A stretch of 55,505 nucleotides of DNA from NCBI GenBank assembly GCA_002482545.1, contig DLGF01000007.1, positions 1 through 55,505 on the forward strand. The letters run 5' to 3'. Of this stretch, positions 41,333 to 50,786 are shown in pieces. The position numbers and the translations under genes were made by a program. This DNA is from Sporomusaceae bacterium UBA7701. GTDB lineage: Bacteria > Bacillota > Negativicutes > Sporomusales > UBA7701. The number at the start of each line of letters is the position of its first letter. Positions within the stretch are counted from its first letter, which is position 1. Under the pieces are notes generated by a model. That model saw only the letters and a list, made by a program, of their open reading frames with translations. It was not told the origin of the DNA and did no database searches.

Positions 41333-42025
41333 ATGGTAAAACGCCTGAGCATCATCGTAGTCATTCTGCTGGCGCTATTTGCGGGCGAAGAACTTCTTCT
41401 TCCCCGCTTTGTCAGCACCCTTATAGCGCACGGGATGACCCAGGCTGCCGGCACAGACCAAATCGAGGCTCAAGTGTCCAAGCGGCCCGCCTTTCTCATG
41501 CTGGGCGGACGCTTCGACAGTGTCCGCATCCTGGCCCGCGACGCCAAAGTGGATAAAATAGCCTTTTCCGAACTCGACACGGCTTTGACGAATGTGGAGC
41601 TTGATATGAACGCCCTGATGACCCGAAAGGCGGTCGCCATTAAGTCGGTAGGGGATATCGATCTTACGGCGGTCATTACCCAGGACGAACTGACCCGCTA
41701 CCTCAACCAGTCGGTCAAGGGCATCAGAAATGTAGAGGTTGCCATTAACGACGGCAAAGTACAAGTCAGCGGCAAACTGACCCTTTCGTCGATCGCCAGC
41801 CTTGCGGTCACGCTGGACGGCAAAATTGTCGGCGACGGGCAAAAAATAAAGTTTGTTACCGAACGGTTTTTATTGAATAATGCTTCCGTGGGCAATTTCG
41901 GCGGCACCCTGCTGACCGAAATTCCCCTGGTGGATATGAAGAAGTTGCCGTTTGGCACCGAAGTTCGTTCGATTACCAGCGAGAACGGCAAAATAACCAT
42001 CTATGCCGACAACCGCGGGAAATAG
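41333..42025 (+). CDS. DUF2993 family lipid-binding-like protein
   Basis: A 230-residue protein with an N-terminal membrane anchor or signal (residues 4-24, LSIIVVILLALFAGEELLLP) and an extracytoplasmic DUF2993 domain: IEAQVSKRPAFLMLGGRFDSVRI, DITQDELTRYLNQ-like ITQDELTRYL, and a beta-rich C-terminus. LmeA, a mycobacterial member, binds phospholipids and matures lipomannan, so a lipid or envelope role is likely. It starts 12 nt after prfB with GGGAGG, and a hairpin follows. Confidence 0.85.
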   Translation: MVKRLSIIVVILLALFAGEELLLPRFVSTLIAHGMTQAAGTDQIEAQVSKRPAFLMLGGRFDSVRILARDAKVDKIAFSELDTALTNVELDMNALMTRKAVAIKSVGDIDLTAVITQDELTRYLNQSVKGIRNVEVAINDGKVQVSGKLTLSSIASLAVTLDGKIVGDGQKIKFVTERFLLNNASVGNFGGTLLTEIPLVDMKKLPFGTEVRSITSENGKITIYADNRGK

Positions 42026-42080
42026 AGGCTGTTGCAAGGGAACCGGCCCGGTGCCGGGGACCGACCAACAGCCTTTCCTT
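42026..42080 (+). terminator. Hairpin after the DUF2993 gene
   Basis: AGGCTGTTG (42026-42034) pairs with CAACAGCCT (42066-42074) around an inner CCGGCCCGGTGCCGG stem, followed by TTCCTTTT. Confidence 0.65.
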
Positions 42081-42253
42081 TTGCGAATCTCCGCAAGTTT
42101 TTCTTTGCCAATAGGCAGGACAATGGAATCAACTGGCAGAATATCATAAATTTGCGGCGGATTGAATGCTCGCATATTCCTTGGTTAAATCAGGAAAAAT
42201 ATAGTGGTCCGGCTCAGGTGCTTTTGATCATGTTGATAAGGTGGAGAGAGGTA

Positions 42254-44332
42254 TTGGCTAATTATAAATATAACAAAATACTCCTGGCGCTTATTGTACT
42301 CGGCCTTGTCGCCGCCTTGATAATCGGATGGCAGCGCCATCTGGTGGAAGAAAACAACTCCCGCGTGGAAATGGTTATGGATTACGACGAAATCGTGGAA
42401 CTGGCCCGCATCGAGGGGATTGCCGTCCCTGAGGCCATGCGCCGCTTCAAGGAGGCCGGCGTGACCTCGCTGGCTGTTTATGATACGACCCTGGAAAAAT
42501 TTCAGAATAACGGCAAATTGACGGTTGTCACCGGAGCCGACCTGTTGGCGCGGTATCGCACCGGAGAAATTGAGAAACCATTATTCGGCGATCCGGACGG
42601 AACAATCGATCCGAATTCCATGTACCTATTTGTCGGCCGTCAGGAACCCGGCGGCCCTGCCCGGTTTGCCGAGGTAAAGGACGATTTGGCCCGGCGGCTT
42701 GGACCAGGCCGGGTACAGGAGTTTGCAACCGCCGACAACCGCCTGGCGATGGCGGTGGAAGCCAACTTTGAAAAAGTGCTCAAATGGAATCTTGGCCTCT
42801 CCAGCGAAGAAATGCAGGAGGTGGCGGACAACGGCTTCTATATCGTGGTCAGGCCGACCAACTATACGAAAGTCAAGCCCGAGGACATCGACGCCGTTTT
42901 TGACCGGCTGGGACGCTTCCCGGGAGTGACGGGCGTCATGTTCGCCGGCGAGGAATCGCTGGGGGTATTGGGATTTCCTGATCTATTGCCGCTCACTGCC
43001 AAGAAGATCCTGGAGCACGGCCTCAAACTATACATGATCGAAAATCCGCTCCAGCTCCAGTTCCTGAGACAGGAAGGACTGATGCCCCTCGCCACTGCGG
43101 CCAACTATCAGGCGGCCCGGGTATACGTCATCCCCAAGGACGAACAGCCTAAGCTGAAGCTGGAGACTGCCGTCCATCGCTGGGGCGGAACCGACGCCGA
43201 GCGCAACATTCGCGTCAACCTCATCCGCAAATATGACAAGCCGGTACCCGGCTTGACCCTGCTCGAAACCAACCTCAAATACGTCCGGGACATCAAGCAG
43301 GACCTGATCGAGAAAGGCTTCACCCTGGGGCCGGCTCAGGCCTATCAGCTCTATTACCCGTCTCCCTGGCTGCTGGCCGTCGTCATCATCGGCGCGACGG
43401 CGGCGGGGGTCTTGTTCCTGACCCTGGTGTGGCCAATTGCGCCCCGCTGCCAGTACATCCTGCTCGTTCTCCTGGCGGCGCTGCTGCTTTGGCCCGTCCT
43501 TAAAGGGAGCGGGACCCTGGTGCGCCAAGCGGCGGCCCTGGTCTCCGCCAGCCTGTTTCCGGTGCTGGCCATGTCCTGGCAGCTTGACCGCTGGCGGGCG
43601 CGGGAGCCTTTCCGCGGTTCCTCGCTGTCCCGGATTCTGGTGGACGGGCTGGTTGCCCTGCTTGTCACGACAGGTCTGGCGATGGTCGGCGGTTTTTATA
43701 TCGGGGCGCTCCTGGCGGATGTCCGGTTTTTGCTGGAGATGGAAATCTTCCGGGGCGTTAAATTAACCTTTGTTATGCCGCTGCTGCTGATCACGCTGAC
43801 CTATCTTGTCCGGTACAATCCTTTGGGCGATCAGCCGATCAGCCGGCCTGAGGATGTCGCGCGGCAGGTGGCGAAAATGCTTGATTATCCCATCTATTTG
43901 AAGACGCTGCTGCTGTTTGGCCTGGGGGCCATCGCCGCCTGGATCTATGTCGGCCGTTCCGGCCATACCGCCGGAGTGCCGGTGCCGGCCATCGAAATAA
44001 AACTCAGGGCTTTCCTGGAAGACGCCATGTATGCCCGGCCCAGGGAAAAGGAATTTCTGATCGGGCATCCCGCCTTTATGCTGGCGGTCGTTGCCGTGTA
44101 CCGCCAATGGCCGAGGCTGCTGCATTATCTGCTGGTCGTCGCCGCTACCATCGGACAGGGTTCCTTGGTAGAAACCTTTGCTCATATACGGACTCCCATT
44201 TTTATGTCCTTTGTACGGGGAGTCGACGGGCTCTTGCTCGGCGCAGCCCTTGGCATCTTGGCCGTCTTCGCCGTGCAGGTTCTGCATTACCTGTCGTACT
44301 TGCTGGGAAGGAGACCGGCCGCACATGAGTGA
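42254..44332 (+). CDS. DUF5693 family polytopic membrane protein
   Basis: A 692-residue protein of the DUF5693 family. One N-terminal membrane helix (residues 8-27) is followed by about 330 exported residues (VRPTNYTKVKPEDIDAVFDRL, GVTGVMFAGEESLGVLG, a possible TIM-barrel-like or polysaccharide-deacetylase-like fold), then a block of about eight or more membrane helices (370-690). It is nearly always coupled to csaB, as here with an 8-bp overlap, and is thought to be involved in cell-wall polymer pyruvylation or S-layer anchoring; its biochemical activity is unknown. TTG 42254 with GGAGAGAGG upstream fits better than the longer frame from 42032. Confidence 0.8.
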   Translation: MANYKYNKILLALIVLGLVAALIIGWQRHLVEENNSRVEMVMDYDEIVELARIEGIAVPEAMRRFKEAGVTSLAVYDTTLEKFQNNGKLTVVTGADLLARYRTGEIEKPLFGDPDGTIDPNSMYLFVGRQEPGGPARFAEVKDDLARRLGPGRVQEFATADNRLAMAVEANFEKVLKWNLGLSSEEMQEVADNGFYIVVRPTNYTKVKPEDIDAVFDRLGRFPGVTGVMFAGEESLGVLGFPDLLPLTAKKILEHGLKLYMIENPLQLQFLRQEGLMPLATAANYQAARVYVIPKDEQPKLKLETAVHRWGGTDAERNIRVNLIRKYDKPVPGLTLLETNLKYVRDIKQDLIEKGFTLGPAQAYQLYYPSPWLLAVVIIGATAAGVLFLTLVWPIAPRCQYILLVLLAALLLWPVLKGSGTLVRQAAALVSASLFPVLAMSWQLDRWRAREPFRGSSLSRILVDGLVALLVTTGLAMVGGFYIGALLADVRFLLEMEIFRGVKLTFVMPLLLITLTYLVRYNPLGDQPISRPEDVARQVAKMLDYPIYLKTLLLFGLGAIAAWIYVGRSGHTAGVPVPAIEIKLRAFLEDAMYARPREKEFLIGHPAFMLAVVAVYRQWPRLLHYLLVVAATIGQGSLVETFAHIRTPIFMSFVRGVDGLLLGAALGILAVFAVQVLHYLSYLLGRRPAAHE

Positions 44333-45428
44333 AATTGTTATCTCGGGCTACTACGGGTTTGGCAACGCCGGGGATGAGGCTATGCTTACAGCCATGATCG
44401 AAGCCCTGACCGATGTCGATCCCGGGGCCCAAATCACCGTCATTTCCGGCAATCCTGCCGATACCCGCCGCCGCCACGGCGTAGCGGCGGTCTATCGGCT
44501 GAACTATCCGGAAATTACGCGGATTCTGCTCAGAAGCGATCTTCTAATCAGCGGCGGCGGCAGCCTGCTGCAAGATGTCACCAGCGACCGCAGCCTGTAT
44601 TATTATCTAAGCATTATGCTGTTGGCCAGGAAACTGGGCAAGCCGGTCATGCTCTACGCCCAGGGAATCGGTCCGGTGCGGGGCGGGATGGCCAGGGCGG
44701 CCATGCGCTGCGTCGGCAATATGGTCGATCTGATTACCGTCCGGGATGAAGGCTCCCTCCAGGAACTCAAGTCCCTAGGCGTGAAAGTGCCCCCTGTCCG
44801 GGTCACCGCCGACCCGGTACTGGCCCTCCATCCGGTTGATCGGGATATCGGTCGGGTTGTGCTCCGCCAGTATGGCTTGGAAGGAGCTGCGCCGCTCCTG
44901 GGGATATCCCCCCGGGAGTGGAAGGACTGGACACACTATAAGGAAGTCATCGCGCAAGCGGCGGATGCCCTTGTGGAGGAACTGGGGGTCCGAATCGTAT
45001 TCCTGCCCATGCAGTACCCGGGGGACGGCGAGGTGTCGCGCCGGATCCAAAGCCGCATGCGCCAGCCGTCCGTACTGCTGGACCGGGAATTCACCACCAG
45101 CGAGCTGCTTTCCATCGTGGGAAATTTGGACATGCTGATCGGCATCCGGCTTCATGCTCTTATTTTCGCCGCCGTAATGCATGTCCCGATGATCGGCATC
45201 TCCTATGATCCGAAGATCGACCGGTTTCTCGAGACGCTGGGGGACCGCCACATCGGGACCTTGGCGAACATTACCACTGCCGGCATGATCGAGAAGGTCC
45301 GGGCTTTGTGGCCGGAAATCCGCCAGTTGAATAAACTCCGGGACGAGAGGATCAATGCTCTTCGCAACCAAGCGTTCCAAAACGCCGAGCTGGCCATTGC
45401 GCTGGTGGAGGACAGGAGACGGGGGTGA
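44325..45428 (+). CDS. csaB: Polysaccharide pyruvyl transferase CsaB
   Basis: A 367-residue CsaB/WcaK family enzyme. Landmarks: ISGYYGFGNAGDEAMLTAMI, DLLISGGGSLLQDVTSDRSLYYYL, VMLYAQGIGPVRGG, VTADPVLAL, and IGIRLHALIFAAVMHVPMIGISYDPK near the C-terminus. It transfers pyruvate from PEP to cell-wall polysaccharide, creating the ligand for SLH domains of S-layer proteins and, in Negativicutes, perhaps of OmpM-type outer-membrane anchors. ATG 44325 overlaps the DUF5693 stop. Confidence 0.93.
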   Translation: MSEIVISGYYGFGNAGDEAMLTAMIEALTDVDPGAQITVISGNPADTRRRHGVAAVYRLNYPEITRILLRSDLLISGGGSLLQDVTSDRSLYYYLSIMLLARKLGKPVMLYAQGIGPVRGGMARAAMRCVGNMVDLITVRDEGSLQELKSLGVKVPPVRVTADPVLALHPVDRDIGRVVLRQYGLEGAAPLLGISPREWKDWTHYKEVIAQAADALVEELGVRIVFLPMQYPGDGEVSRRIQSRMRQPSVLLDREFTTSELLSIVGNLDMLIGIRLHALIFAAVMHVPMIGISYDPKIDRFLETLGDRHIGTLANITTAGMIEKVRALWPEIRQLNKLRDERINALRNQAFQNAELAIALVEDRRRG

Positions 45429-45437
45429 CAAAAGGGG

Positions 45438-46274
45438 ATGGCAATCCGCAGCATCGTCGGCATTACCATCGGAGCAATCCTGACGGCAGTAGCCCTGAAT
45501 ATGTTTCTTATTCCTAACAAGGTGGCCGCCGGCGGCGTGAGCGGCATGGCCACGGTGCTTCATTACCTCATAGGCGTGCCGGTGGGCGTTACGATGCTGG
45601 CCCTTAACGTGCCGCTGTTTCTTGCCAGCGTTAAAGTGCTTGGCGCCAAATTCGGCATGCGCACGCTTTATGGCGCGGCTATTTTGTCGGTCTTCATCGA
45701 CTTGACGGCGCCGTTCACGCCGGTCCTGACCCATGATTTGCTGCTCAGCTCGCTCTACGGCGGCGTATTGTCCGGCGTGGGCATGGGGCTGGTGTTCCGC
45801 TTTGGCGGGACGACGGCCGGCACCGACCTTTTGGCGGCGATCATCAATCGTCTGACAAGAGTGAGTGTCGGACAAGCCCTGCTGGCGGTCGACTTTTTTG
45901 TCATTGCTTCGGCCGGCGTGGCCTTCGCCAGCGCCGAATTGTCTTTATATGCCCTTATTTCCCTTTGGTTGACCACTCATATTATTGATCTCATCCAGGA
46001 AGGACCGAGCACTGCAAAAGCTTTCTTCATCATGAGTGAAAAATCTGCCGAGGTCGCTGAGAAAGTCATGAGCGAGCTCGGACGGGGCGTCACCTTTTTC
46101 GAAAGCAGGGGAGGTTATACCGGCCAGCCCCGCGATGTTCTGTTTTGCGCCGTGAGCACCGGCGAAGTCGTCCGGCTCAAAGAACTGATCAGCAGCATCG
46201 ATTCCCGCGCCTTTGTAATTGTAGCCGACGCCCACGAAGTGATGGGCGAAGGCTTTACCAATAAGACGATGTAA
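45438..46274 (+). CDS. yvjA: YitT family membrane protein (YvjA position)
   Basis: A 278-residue protein with a YitT/DUF161 membrane domain (five helices over residues 5-180, including LNMFLIPNKVAAGGVSGMAT and VFRFGGTTAGTDLLA) and a cytoplasmic DUF2179 domain at the C-terminus (GRGVTFFESRGGYTGQPRDVL, VIVADAHEVMGEGF). Function unknown; DUF2179 may sense a ligand. B. subtilis yvjA sits in the same place between prfB and ftsEX. Start ATG 45438 follows AAAAGGGG. Confidence 0.88.
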   Translation: MAIRSIVGITIGAILTAVALNMFLIPNKVAAGGVSGMATVLHYLIGVPVGVTMLALNVPLFLASVKVLGAKFGMRTLYGAAILSVFIDLTAPFTPVLTHDLLLSSLYGGVLSGVGMGLVFRFGGTTAGTDLLAAIINRLTRVSVGQALLAVDFFVIASAGVAFASAELSLYALISLWLTTHIIDLIQEGPSTAKAFFIMSEKSAEVAEKVMSELGRGVTFFESRGGYTGQPRDVLFCAVSTGEVVRLKELISSIDSRAFVIVADAHEVMGEGFTNKTM

Positions 46275-46291
46275 CAGAGGAGGCTAATCAA

Positions 46292-47125
46292 TTGGCTGAG
46301 AAACTTACTTCCGAAAAAGTCGCGGAATTAGGCCGCCGGGCAAAGTCTGTGCGGCGCAATATTGTAAGCATGGTTACCGCGGCTAAGTCCGGCCACCCCG
46401 GAGGGTCCCTGTCGGCGGCCGATATTTTGGTCACCCTTTATTTTGCGGTGATGAAAGTCGACCCGAACGCTCCGGCTGATCCCGAGCGAGACCGTTTCGT
46501 CCTGTCCAAGGGCCATGCCGCTCCTGTGCTGTATGCGACTTTGGCGGAAAAAGGCTTTTTGCCCCAGGAGGAACTGGTGACTCTTCGTAAAATCGACAGT
46601 CGCCTTCAGGGACACCCGGATATGAAGGGCATTCCCGGCGTGGATATGTCCACCGGATCGCTGGGACAAGGCTTGAGCGCCGCAAACGGAATGGCCCTTG
46701 CAGGCCGCCTGGACGGCCGGCCGTACCGGGTCTACGCGCTCCTCGGCGACGGGGAATTGGAAGAGGGCCAGGTATGGGAAGCGGCCATGTTCGCCGCCCA
46801 TTACAAGCTGGATAACCTGACCGCGTTTGTCGACTACAACGGGCTGCAGATCGACGGCCCGGTCAGCGAGGTCATGTCGCCGTTGCCCATTCCCGAGAAA
46901 TGGCGGGCCTTTGGCTGGAATGTAATCGAGATCGACGGACATGACTATAACGCCATCTACGACGCCGTCCAGGCCGCAAAAACGGTGAAGGGACAACCGA
47001 CCATGATCGTTGCGCGGACAGTGAAAGGCAAAGGCGTATCCGGAATGGAAAATATCGCCGACTGGCACGGCAAAGCGCCGACCCAGGAAGAATGCAACCT
47101 GTTTTTGAGCGAACTGTGCGACTAG
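46292..47125 (+). CDS. Transketolase, N-terminal subunit
   Basis: A 277-residue half-transketolase binding thiamine diphosphate. Motifs: AKSGHPGGSLSAADILV, FVLSKGHAAPVLYATLAEKG, GSLGQGLSAANGMAL, and the GDG-N motif LGDGELEEGQVWEAA ... DYNGLQIDG that binds Mg and TPP. It works with the C-terminal half encoded next. Split transketolases are common in anaerobes and archaea, where they make pentoses from glycolytic intermediates. TTG 46292 has AGGAGG. Confidence 0.95.
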   Translation: MAEKLTSEKVAELGRRAKSVRRNIVSMVTAAKSGHPGGSLSAADILVTLYFAVMKVDPNAPADPERDRFVLSKGHAAPVLYATLAEKGFLPQEELVTLRKIDSRLQGHPDMKGIPGVDMSTGSLGQGLSAANGMALAGRLDGRPYRVYALLGDGELEEGQVWEAAMFAAHYKLDNLTAFVDYNGLQIDGPVSEVMSPLPIPEKWRAFGWNVIEIDGHDYNAIYDAVQAAKTVKGQPTMIVARTVKGKGVSGMENIADWHGKAPTQEECNLFLSELCD

Positions 47126-47272
47126 GCCTCAGAGACGGTTAGGCACTAAGGGGAACGTCTCGCTGTAACCGTGCCGCCGCGACGTTGTTCGAATCAACCT
47201 GTTCGCTGGCGGAGCCGGGCAAACTGCCGCCCGGTATCCGGCGAACAGACTTTAGAGAGGGGTTGTAAACAA
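47126..47272 (+). other. Structured spacer between transketolase subunit genes
   Basis: A 147-nt gap that is long for subunits of one enzyme. It contains ACGGTTA/TAACCGT and an extended hairpin: CTGTTCGCTGG (47199-47209) with CCGGCGAACAG (47238-47248), one G-T pair, plus an inner CCGGGC/GCCCGG stem. No T-run follows. It may be a small palindromic repeat or an mRNA processing or stability element. Confidence 0.5.
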
Positions 47273-48208
47273 ATGGGTAAAGCGACGAGGGAAGCATACG
47301 GCGAGGCGCTCAAGGAACTGGGGGCCCGCTGCCGGGATATCGTCGTGCTGGACGCCGACTTGTCCAAATCGACCAAAACCAACGTATTTGGCAAGGCCTA
47401 TCCCGATCGTTTCTTCAATGTCGGCATTGCCGAGCAGAACCTGATGGGAACCGCCGCCGGCCTGGCGGCTGCCGGGAAAATTCCCGTGGTTTCCACCTTT
47501 GCCATGTTCGCTGCCGGGCGGGCTTTCGAACAAGTCCGCAACTCGATCTGCTATCCTAAGCTGAACGTGAAGATCGCCGCCACCCACGCCGGCCTGACGG
47601 TGGGCGAAGACGGGGCTTCCCATCAGGCCATTGAGGATATCAGCCTGATGCGCACCATCCCCAACATGACCGTAATTGTTCCGGCTGATGCCACCGAAAC
47701 CCGCCAGGCCCTGGCTTGGGCCATCGAGTATAAAGGGCCGGTCTACCTCCGGCTGGGCCGGGCCTCGGTGCCGGATGTTTTCGGCGACGGTTATGAATTC
47801 CACCATGGCAAGGCCGTTCAACTGGCTGAGGGCGCCGACCTGACCATCGTGGCCACAGGCATCATGGTCGGCCCGGCAAGGCAGGCCGCCGATGAACTGA
47901 TCCAATCCGGGCTCAGCGCCCGTGTTTTAAATATCCATACCATCAAACCGATCGACCGGGAGGCTATTGCCAAGGCGGCGACGGATACCGGGGCCGTCGT
48001 GACCTGCGAGGAACACAGCATTATCGGCGGTCTGGGCAGCGCCGTGGCCGAGGCGCTGGTAGAAAGCCACCCGGTGCCCATGGAACGGGTCGGAGTCATG
48101 GATACTTTCGGGGAGTCGGGTACGCCTGATGCGCTGCTGGCCAAGTATAACCTGACCGTGGCCGACGTCGTACGGGCCGCCAAACGGGTTGTGGCGAGGA
48201 AAAGGTAG
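47273..48208 (+). CDS. Transketolase, C-terminal subunit
   Basis: A 311-residue partner holding the pyrimidine-binding and C-terminal domains: VVLDADLSKSTKTNVFGKAYPDRFFNVGIAEQNLMGTAAGLAAAG with the catalytic Glu, STFAMFAAGRAFEQVRNSI, THAGLTVGEDGASHQAIEDI, and the C-terminal VTCEEHSIIGGLGSAVAE. It forms a heterotetramer with the N-terminal subunit. ATG 47273 follows GAGAGGGG. Confidence 0.95.
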   Translation: MGKATREAYGEALKELGARCRDIVVLDADLSKSTKTNVFGKAYPDRFFNVGIAEQNLMGTAAGLAAAGKIPVVSTFAMFAAGRAFEQVRNSICYPKLNVKIAATHAGLTVGEDGASHQAIEDISLMRTIPNMTVIVPADATETRQALAWAIEYKGPVYLRLGRASVPDVFGDGYEFHHGKAVQLAEGADLTIVATGIMVGPARQAADELIQSGLSARVLNIHTIKPIDREAIAKAATDTGAVVTCEEHSIIGGLGSAVAEALVESHPVPMERVGVMDTFGESGTPDALLAKYNLTVADVVRAAKRVVARKR

Positions 48209-48242
48209 ACGCGCTGCGGAGATTATTGGTTCATTTCGACAT

Positions 48243-48284
48243 AAAGAGACTCGCTTATTGCATATATATAAGCGAGTCTCTTTT
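48243..48284 (+). terminator. Strong terminator after the transketolase genes
   Basis: A perfect 16-bp stem, AAAGAGACTCGCTTAT / ATAAGCGAGTCTCTTT, with a 9-nt loop, followed by T residues. It ends the secA-transketolase series. Confidence 0.9.
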
Positions 48285-48336
48285 CGTTTTGCCCGGAGCC
48301 GCGGAAGGCGGCTCCGGCATCTGTTGGAGGGATACC

Positions 48337-49077
48337 ATGGCCTTGTGGAAAGTCGTCCGGCTGGGCAACCGCATACTGCGGCGCGTCTGGGTGTGCCTGG
48401 CGGGCTTGGTCGCAATGCTTAACCTGGGGCCCGCTGCCACCGCCGCTATGAGTATGCTGGTTTCGTTGGTACTGTATGCTTTTGCTTTCGGGTGGAAATT
48501 CGCCGTTGGATTCATCCTGCTGCTGTTTGTCCATGAACTGGGCCACTTTGCCGCCGCCCATATTGTGGGCCTGAGGTCTTCACCGCCGATGTTCGTGCCT
48601 TTCGTCGGTGCGGTCATCAGCCTGAGGCAGGCTCCCAAAAATGCCAAGATGGAGGCCAATATCGCGATTGGCGGACCGGCCACCGGGACGCTCAGCGCCC
48701 TGGTGTGCCTTGTTTTTTATTTATGGACGGATAGCGCCCTGATGCTGGTACTGGCCTATACCGCCTGCGTCCTCAACCTTTTTAACCTCATTCCTTGTGC
48801 TCCGCTGGACGGCGGCAAGATCGCCGCCGCCATATCCCCACACATGTGGTGGCTGGGAAGCATAGCGGCAGGTGCATTATTTCTTTATACCTACAATATT
48901 GTCATTCTAATCATCTTTATTTTTTCGCTGTTCAGGCTTTGGCAAGGGGATGCGGGCGAGAGTGAACGGTACTACCATCTCACCTTCCGCCAGCGGGTGA
49001 AAGTCGGTTTCTGGTACTTCGGCCTGCTGGCGGTGCTGGGGGTGACAACGGTGTATCTGATCGGGCTGCTGCACTGA
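48337..49077 (+). CDS. Site-2-protease-like M50 family metalloprotease
   Basis: A 246-residue membrane protease. The zinc motif HELGH (FVHELGHFAAAH, about residue 75) and the third-ligand motif NLIPCAPLDGGKI (about residue 155) are both intact, inside a bundle of six predicted membrane helices. No PDZ domain is present, so it belongs to the short M50B branch. Such proteases cleave membrane anchors of anti-sigma factors or other single-span proteins; the substrate is unknown. ATG 48337 has TTGGAGG 6 nt upstream. Confidence 0.88.
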   Translation: MALWKVVRLGNRILRRVWVCLAGLVAMLNLGPAATAAMSMLVSLVLYAFAFGWKFAVGFILLLFVHELGHFAAAHIVGLRSSPPMFVPFVGAVISLRQAPKNAKMEANIAIGGPATGTLSALVCLVFYLWTDSALMLVLAYTACVLNLFNLIPCAPLDGGKIAAAISPHMWWLGSIAAGALFLYTYNIVILIIFIFSLFRLWQGDAGESERYYHLTFRQRVKVGFWYFGLLAVLGVTTVYLIGLLH

Positions 49078-49211
49078 TTTTAGGCAGAAGTTTGTAGAGA
49101 AAAGAAGGTTTTTTAGGGACGGAGTCGAAATTTTAAAAGTCGGATCAAGCCCGGCCGCCATCGGGCCGCAAGGCTTCCGGCAGACTGTTATTGCAAAGGG
49201 GGAGCGGTTTT

Positions 49212-49898
49212 ATGATACATATGTCCGGCATTTCAAAAATATATAGCAACGGATCAGTCGCCCTCTCCGACGTTTCAGTTGGAATCGAAAAAGGCGATTT
49301 CGTTTTTGTTGTCGGTCCCAGCGGCGCTGGCAAATCGACGTTTATCAAACTGATTTTCCGGGAGGAGTTGCCTTCCAGCGGCAAGCTCACGGTAAACGGA
49401 CGGAGCGTGGTGGACCTGCTTCCCGCGGAAGTGCCCTACCTCAGACGGGGGTTGGGGATCGTATTTCAGGATTATCGCCTGCTTCCGAATAAAACCGTAT
49501 ACGAGAATGTGGCCTTCGCCATGGAGGTCATCGAAGCTCCCAGGCGGGAAATCCAAAAACGGGTCAATCATGTACTCGACCTGGTCGGGCTCAGGCATAA
49601 GATCAGGACTTATCCGACCCAATTGTCGGGCGGAGAGCAGCAACGGGTGGCGATAGCCAGGGCCATCGTCAACAGCCCGATGGTGGTAATCGCCGATGAG
49701 CCGACCGGCAACCTGGATCCTGACACGTCCTGGGAAATCATGAAGATCTTTGAGCGCATCAACAAAGTCGGCACAACCATTGTCATGGCTACCCATGACA
49801 AGCCGGTGGTGGATGCGATGAAAAAGCGCGTTATCGCCATTGAGAAGGGCTGCATTGTCCGCGACCAGGATGGAGGGGCATACGGCTATGAAGATTAG
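49212..49898 (+). CDS. ftsE: Cell division ATP-binding protein FtsE
   Basis: A 228-residue ABC ATPase of exactly the usual length. It has Walker A GPSGAGKSTFIKLI, the Q-loop VFQDYRLLPNKTVYENVAF, signature LSGGEQQRVAIARAI, Walker B VVIADEPTGNLDP and switch TIVMATHDK, all in the FtsE/LolD pattern. With FtsX it transmits ATP energy across the membrane to activate peptidoglycan hydrolases at division. It overlaps ftsX by 11 bp. Confidence 0.96.
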   Translation: MIHMSGISKIYSNGSVALSDVSVGIEKGDFVFVVGPSGAGKSTFIKLIFREELPSSGKLTVNGRSVVDLLPAEVPYLRRGLGIVFQDYRLLPNKTVYENVAFAMEVIEAPRREIQKRVNHVLDLVGLRHKIRTYPTQLSGGEQQRVAIARAIVNSPMVVIADEPTGNLDPDTSWEIMKIFERINKVGTTIVMATHDKPVVDAMKKRVIAIEKGCIVRDQDGGAYGYED

Positions 49899-50775
49899 AA
49901 CCTGGGAGTATTTTATCCGCGAGGCGGTCGCTTCCCTGCGCCACAACGGCCTGATGAGCATGGCTTCGGTCAGCACGGTGGCGCTTTCCCTGCTCATCCT
50001 GGGAATGTTTCTGATCATGGTCCTCAATCTGAATAATCTGGCGGTGGCCCTTGAGTCCCAGGTGCAGATCTCGGTGTATCTTCAGGATAATCTCAGCGAC
50101 CGGGACATGCGGGAAGTCGGCACCAGGATAACCAAATTGCCGGGAGTCACCGAAGTGACCTTCGTCACCAAGGACGAAGCCCTCGAACGGTTCAAGGAGC
50201 GACTGGGCGACCAGCAAAGCCTTCTGGCCGCCCTGGGCGACACCAACCCCCTGCCCTATTCCTTCGAGGTGAAGGTGGACAAGCCGGAGCGGGTCAAGCA
50301 GGTTGCCCAGGCGACCGGCCAGATGAAGGGCGTTGAAAACGCCAAATTTGGGGAAAAGGTGGTTGAGCAGCTTTTCACCTTGACGAAATGGATTCGGATT
50401 GTCGGGCTGATTCTCATCGTCTTCCTGGCGATGGCGGCCCTGTTCATTATCGCCAATACCATCCGGATCACCGTTTTTGCCCGCCGCAAGGAAATCGGCA
50501 TCATGAAATATGTGGGAGCCACCAACGCCTTTATCCGCTGGCCGTTCCTGATTGAAGGAATGATATTGGGCTTCGGCGGAGCGCTGATCGCCGTGCTGCT
50601 TCTCACCAAAGCCTACGGTCTGCTGGCCGAGCAGGTCTATGCGAATTTAGTCTTCCTTCCTCTTATTCCGCAGTACCCTTTCCTAATCCATATGAGTGTT
50701 TTGTTGCTTGTCGTCGGGACCGCCATCGGAGCTCTGGGCAGCACCATCTCGCTCAACCGGTTTATGAAGGTGTGA
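49888..50775 (+). CDS. ftsX: Cell division protein FtsX
   Basis: A 295-residue membrane protein with the FtsX plan: a cytoplasmic start (RTWEYFIREAVASLRHNGLMSMASVSTVALSLLILGMFLIM), a large extracellular loop of about 130 residues (QVQISVYLQDNLSDRDMREVGTRI, PLPYSFEVKVDKP) and three C-terminal membrane helices (RKEIGIMKYVGATNAFIRWPFLIEGM). ATG 49888 lies in the end of ftsE with GGAGGGG 9 nt upstream. The M23 peptidase gene 11 nt downstream is its likely periplasmic partner. Confidence 0.95.
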   Translation: MKIRTWEYFIREAVASLRHNGLMSMASVSTVALSLLILGMFLIMVLNLNNLAVALESQVQISVYLQDNLSDRDMREVGTRITKLPGVTEVTFVTKDEALERFKERLGDQQSLLAALGDTNPLPYSFEVKVDKPERVKQVAQATGQMKGVENAKFGEKVVEQLFTLTKWIRIVGLILIVFLAMAALFIIANTIRITVFARRKEIGIMKYVGATNAFIRWPFLIEGMILGFGGALIAVLLLTKAYGLLAEQVYANLVFLPLIPQYPFLIHMSVLLLVVGTAIGALGSTISLNRFMKV

Positions 50776-50786
50776 CGGAGGTGCCT

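Noticed and set aside
42032..42253. Longer N-terminus for the DUF5693 protein
   Set aside because: It would start inside the terminator after the DUF2993 gene and adds a polar stretch before the membrane helix; TTG 42254 has a good ribosome site.
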